DNA of 8,825 nt from DATEZO01 sp035255485. Lineage in GTDB: Bacteria; Pseudomonadota; Gammaproteobacteria; Burkholderiales; Burkholderiaceae_D. Shown here piece by piece: positions 6,303-8,825 of this stretch. Made by a program: the position numbers and the translations under genes. The stretch covers positions 1-8,825 of the forward strand of contig DATEZO010000186.1 of the NCBI GenBank assembly GCA_035255485.1. Direction: 5' to 3'. Under the pieces are notes generated by a model, which was not told the DNA's origin, searched no databases, and was given only the letters and a program-made list of their open reading frames with translations. Every line of letters starts with the position of its first letter. Position 1 is the first letter of the stretch.

Positions 6303-6481
6303 TCCGGCTGCAAATTAAGGGGCATCCGAATTGGGACGGATTCAAAATCCCTCAACACAGAGACACCGAGACACAGAGGAAAAACAAAAGCAGCTTTGGT
6401 TTTCTCCTGCTGTTCTCGGTGTCTCCGTGTCTCTGTGTTGAGCGGTTTTCATCGCAGCGTCAACGGCTCCATGCCGCATGA
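6303..6481. other. Gap between convergent genes
   Basis: The 179 bp between the stop of the OYE gene and the stop of ycaO contain no gene. The middle is filled by the 92-bp near-palindrome listed separately. The flanks, 6303-6350 and 6443-6481, show only a weak extension of the inverted symmetry (TTCAAAATCC against CGGTTTTCAT). Confidence 0.7.
6351..6442. repeat. 92-bp near-palindrome of GAGACAC-type units; possible bidirectional terminator or MITE/REP-like element
   Basis: The terminal arms 6351-6374 and 6419-6442 are reverse complements over 24 bp with one mismatch. Each outer end reads CTCAACACAGAGACAC inward. The centre, 6381-6403, is itself a palindrome (AAAAC-A-AAAGC-A-GCTTT-G-GTTTT) with one mismatch. 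Between arm and centre the left side (ACAGAGGA) matches the right side only with small insertions, and the right arm can also pair with the left in a register shifted by about 8 bp because the GTGTCTC unit is repeated. The left half is purine-rich, the right half pyrimidine-rich, and the element is lower in GC than its surroundings. Short T-runs and its place between two 3' ends suit a terminator for both strands. The shape also fits a dispersed non-coding element. Which of these applies cannot be told from one copy. Confidence 0.8.
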
Positions 6482-8209
6482 TTATCGGCTTGCCGCTTTC
6501 GCCGTTTGCACTTTCGTATATGCCGCCAGCAGGCGCTGGTGCAGGTCGCAGCCTTCCAGCCCCATGCCGGGCGCATGCAGGCCGAAGAAACGCTCGCGCC
6601 GGGAGAGCAAGGCGTCCGCCTGATTGAGCGCATCCTCGCCATAGAGCGCGATCAGCGCGGCATGATACGGCGTCCGGTCACCCAGCTGCAGCAGGCTGTC
6701 GATGCAGCGATACACGCGCTGGCGGGCGGCATCGATCTGGTTGAAATGCCGGATCCAGTCGCAACCCTCGCGGATCGCCCCGGTATCGCCAATGGCCAGC
6801 GCCAGCAGGGTTTTCAGCTCGCCGACGCGCAACTCTTTCCATGCCGAGCCGGCATCCGGCGCCAGGCCGATCAGCGCCGCAATCAGGCGCTGGTCGGCCA
6901 GGCCGGAGTCGTTCAGCGTGGCCAGCAGATCGGTGCATTCTTCCTGGTCCAGTTCGGCCAGATGCAGGATCGGTTCGCGGATCTCGTTGCCGATGCTGTT
7001 GTTGTCCCATTCCAGGTCTTCAACCGGGTAGATCTCGGACATGCCGGGCACCAAAACCCGGCATGCGTATACGCCCAGATGGGTGAAGTCGGCAATGTAG
7101 ATATCCTGCTGCAGGGCATGGATGGCGGCTACCGACCAGGCATAATCCTGTTCGGTCGTGCTGCTGAAATTCCAGTCGCTGAAGGCGAAATCGGGCGTGT
7201 CGCGCAGGAAGTCCCAGCTGATGATGCCGCTCGAATCGACGAAATGGATTTCAAGGTTTTGCGCATGCGCGATTTCATCCAGGTCGAAACCGGGTTCCGG
7301 AAAGCCGCCCAGCGCATCCAGCGCCCGGCCCTGCAGCAGTTCGGTGAGCGCGCGCTCCAGCGCGATCTCAAAGCGCGGATGCGCGCCAAAGCTGGCGAAG
7401 CAGCCTTGGTCCTGCGGATGCAGCAGGGTGACATTCATGACTGGAAACTGGCCGCCAAGCGAGGCATCCTTGACCAGGATGCCGAAGCCGGCCGCGCGCA
7501 GCGCCCGGATGCCGGCTTCGATCTTCGGATAGCGCGCCAGCACTTGCGGCGGCACATCCGGCAGGCACAGGCCTTCGCGGATGACGCGGAACTTGACGGC
7601 GCGCTCGAAGATTTCCGACAGCGCCTGGGTGCGCGCCTCCATCGGCGTATTGCCGGCCGACATGCCGTTGCTGACATACAGGTTGCCGATGATGTTGACC
7701 GGAAACCAGACGGTTGCGCCATCGCGCTGGCGCACATAGGGGATCGCGCAGATGCCGCGCTCCGGATGGCCGGAGTTGTAATCGACCAGCATCGACGCCT
7801 CGATCGTGCCTTCCGGATCATAGAATGCGCGCAGCTCCGGCGTCAGCAAGCCGTCCGGCCAGGTGTCGCTCTCCAGTGCAAACCAGCGTTCCTGCGGATA
7901 ATGTACGAAGCTGCCGTCGGCGATGTCGCGGCCGAGATAATAATGATTCCAGAAATAATTGCAGGAGAGCCGCTCGAAGAATTCGCCCAGCGCGCTGGCC
8001 CGTGCCGCCAGTTCCGAAGCACCCTTGCCGTTGGTGAATAGCAACGGACAATCGCGATCGCGGATATGCACCGACCAGGCATGGTCGACCGGGTTCAGCC
8101 ATGAGCGTTCTTCAATGTGGAATCCATGCGCCTGCAATTTTTCCTGCATCGAGCGGATCGTGGATTCAAGCGAGGCATCCTTGCCTGGGATAAAACTTTC
8201 GGTTTGCAT
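6482..8209 (-). CDS. ycaO: YcaO-domain protein, ribosomal protein S12 methylthiotransferase accessory factor
   Basis: A 575-residue YcaO-fold protein of the E. coli YcaO type (E. coli length 586). That protein is an ATP-binding factor linked to RimO-dependent beta-methylthiolation of an aspartate in ribosomal protein S12. The ATP/Mg site motifs are visible: ASALGEFFER at 71-80 (S72, E76, E79, R80) and EARTQALSEIFER at 191-203 (E191, E199, E202, R203). NGKGASE at 60-66 and NGMSAGNT at 181-188 also match the E. coli protein. The last ~170 residues form the extra C-terminal helical region of this subfamily, and there is no terminal proline-rich PxPxP tail as in azoline-forming cyclodehydratases. 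The start at 8209 gives MQTESF and has AGGA (8216-8219, reverse strand) with 6-nt spacing; the open frame continues upstream to 8557 but without homology-like content. No precursor peptide, dehydrogenase or peptidase is nearby, so a RiPP role is unlikely. rimO is not in the window. Confidence 0.93.
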   Translation of the reverse strand: MQTESFIPGKDASLESTIRSMQEKLQAHGFHIEERSWLNPVDHAWSVHIRDRDCPLLFTNGKGASELAARASALGEFFERLSCNYFWNHYYLGRDIADGSFVHYPQERWFALESDTWPDGLLTPELRAFYDPEGTIEASMLVDYNSGHPERGICAIPYVRQRDGATVWFPVNIIGNLYVSNGMSAGNTPMEARTQALSEIFERAVKFRVIREGLCLPDVPPQVLARYPKIEAGIRALRAAGFGILVKDASLGGQFPVMNVTLLHPQDQGCFASFGAHPRFEIALERALTELLQGRALDALGGFPEPGFDLDEIAHAQNLEIHFVDSSGIISWDFLRDTPDFAFSDWNFSSTTEQDYAWSVAAIHALQQDIYIADFTHLGVYACRVLVPGMSEIYPVEDLEWDNNSIGNEIREPILHLAELDQEECTDLLATLNDSGLADQRLIAALIGLAPDAGSAWKELRVGELKTLLALAIGDTGAIREGCDWIRHFNQIDAARQRVYRCIDSLLQLGDRTPYHAALIALYGEDALNQADALLSRRERFFGLHAPGMGLEGCDLHQRLLAAYTKVQTAKAASR

Positions 8210-8241
8210 ACGGCATCCTGCTAAAGAAATAATGAGGCGGC

Positions 8242-8247
8242 TATAAT
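8242..8247 (+). promoter_or_regulatory. Consensus -10 box TATAAT for the response-regulator gene
   Basis: A perfect TATAAT is preceded by GGC and flanked by a short inverted repeat (CGGC at 8238-8241, GCCG at 8250-8253). The -35 position 17 bp upstream reads TGCTAA, a poor match, so activation or an upstream element may be needed. The predicted start near 8254 gives a leader of about 160 nt. Confidence 0.45.
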
Positions 8248-8399
8248 TTGCCGTGGCGGGAGTGTACCTTATCGGGCGCGCGTCCATATCCGGTCGGCGC
8301 TGTCGGGAACAACAATGGTGTTGCAGGGACCTTTTTGCACCGGCGCAGCCGCCCAACCCGCCGTTTCGCCAGACCGAAGGCCCGCCGACCATGACGATC

Positions 8400-8404
8400 A
8401 AGGA
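8400..8404 (+). promoter_or_regulatory. Shine-Dalgarno site deciding the response-regulator start
   Basis: AAGGA lies 9 nt before the ATG at 8414 and directly abuts the in-frame ATG at 8405, so 8414 is preferred. The receiver fold begins immediately after it. Confidence 0.6.
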
Positions 8405-8413
8405 ATGCAACCG

Positions 8414-8821
8414 ATGCTGAAAGTAGTGGCTATGGATGGTAACGCCATCTCGCGCAACCTGCTGACCACGATTCTGGTGAATGCCGGCTACGATGTAGTG
8501 GGCGACGCCAATACCAGCTCGGCGGGGCTGGCCAGCATGGTCAAATTGCACCCGCAAATCGTCTGCATCGATATTGGCTCATCGGAGGGCGACGGCATGG
8601 TGCTGCTGGACACGCTGCACGCCGAATTGCCCAAGGCGCTGCTGTTCCTGGTATCCGGCAAGCTCGATCCCGCCACGGTACAAGGCGCGCTGCAGCGTGG
8701 CGTGCAGGGGTTCATTGTCAAGCCGTTCAATGCGGCGACCGTGCTGGACACCTTCCGCAAAACCATCCTGAAGCTGGCCCGACAGCACCGGCCGGACGAC
8801 CCGGGCAGCCACGCCATCTGA
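8414..8821 (+). CDS. Stand-alone receiver-domain response regulator (CheY-like)
   Basis: A 135-residue protein made of a single REC domain, with no DNA-binding or enzymatic output domain. The phosphorylation site is D53 (IVCIDIGSSEGDG). The conserved switch Ser is S81 (LFLVSG), the lysine is K103 in FIVKPF, and the aromatic switch position is probably F100. The usual acidic pair at the end of strand 1 is M7-D8 (VVAMDGN), so one acidic residue is missing. The retained one aligns with CheY D13, which contacts Mg directly, so phosphorylation may still occur. The usual MP after the phosphoacceptor (DxxMP) is also absent. The C-terminus ends in a short basic then acidic tail. No histidine kinase is in the window. 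It stops 4 nt before the right edge, so any partner gene may lie beyond. The target is unknown. Confidence 0.88.
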   Translation: MLKVVAMDGNAISRNLLTTILVNAGYDVVGDANTSSAGLASMVKLHPQIVCIDIGSSEGDGMVLLDTLHAELPKALLFLVSGKLDPATVQGALQRGVQGFIVKPFNAATVLDTFRKTILKLARQHRPDDPGSHAI

Positions 8822-8825
8822 TTCC

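Larger units (their letters stand above)
8210..8413. other. Divergent promoter region between ycaO and the response-regulator gene
   Basis: 204 bp separate the two start codons, which face away from each other. The + strand has a consensus -10 (listed separately). For ycaO on the minus strand, only weak boxes are seen (TACACT from 8266 to 8261, with a poor TATGGA-like -35 about 16 bp away). An in-frame ATG at 8315 could extend the response regulator by 33 residues, but it has no ribosome site and the extension shows no receiver-domain content. Confidence 0.55.

Noticed and set aside
6351..6442. CRISPR repeat-spacer unit
   Set aside because: The structure is one large inverted repeat, with no direct repeats separated by regular spacers and no cas genes.
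6506..8041. 511-codon plus-strand open frame opposite ycaO
   Set aside because: The YcaO reading has intact catalytic motifs; the opposite frame gives no recognisable domain and follows from codon bias.
6482..8209. RiPP (azoline/thioamide peptide) biosynthesis cluster based on YcaO
   Set aside because: No precursor peptide, flavin dehydrogenase, E1-like partner or export gene is next to it, and the sequence is of the E. coli YcaO type.
8315..8413. 33-residue N-terminal extension of the response regulator
   Set aside because: No ribosome site precedes the ATG at 8315, and the receiver fold begins right after the better-supported start at 8414.

Overview
The window looks like chromosomal DNA from a GC-rich betaproteobacterium. 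Gene content, protein style and start-site structure suggest Burkholderiales, perhaps Oxalobacteraceae (Herbaspirillum or Noviherbaspirillum-like). That placement is inferred from style, since no 16S or other decisive marker is present. I see seven protein genes (one cut by the left edge), no tRNA or rRNA, no transposase and no CRISPR array.

Left block (1-2109, + strand): the 3' end of an EAL-domain protein whose metal-binding residues are degraded. It is followed by a two-gene redox unit: a four-helix b-type cytochrome (COG4117/PF01292 type) whose end overlaps by 14 nt the gene for a sulfite-oxidase-fold molybdoenzyme. The enzyme carries both a twin-arginine motif and a lipobox. The pair most likely forms a membrane-anchored periplasmic molybdoenzyme with a quinone-linked haem b partner.

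Middle block (2110-6302, + strand): a 368-bp non-coding region holds an AT-rich segment with a 10-bp direct repeat at 20-bp spacing, followed by a run of hairpins. One hairpin is a REP-like palindrome of the ATTCCC...GGGAAT type. Three closely spaced genes follow: an orphan family-5 ABC-transporter solute-binding protein, a NudC-type NADH pyrophosphatase/RNA deNADding enzyme, and a class III Old Yellow Enzyme. No permease or ATPase genes accompany the binding protein.

Right block (6303-8825): the OYE gene and a minus-strand ycaO gene converge on a 92-bp near-palindrome built from GAGACAC-type units. It could be a bidirectional terminator, a REP-like element or a MITE-like element. The YcaO is the E. 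coli-type S12 methylthiotransferase accessory factor, not a RiPP cyclodehydratase. Its 5' end faces a small stand-alone response regulator across a ~200-bp divergent promoter region with a consensus TATAAT.

I do not see a convincing new multi-gene defence, RiPP or mobile system. The best leads are the 92-bp palindrome, the hairpin-rich 2110-2477 region, the dual Tat/lipoprotein molybdoenzyme with its cytochrome, and the degenerate EAL domain.
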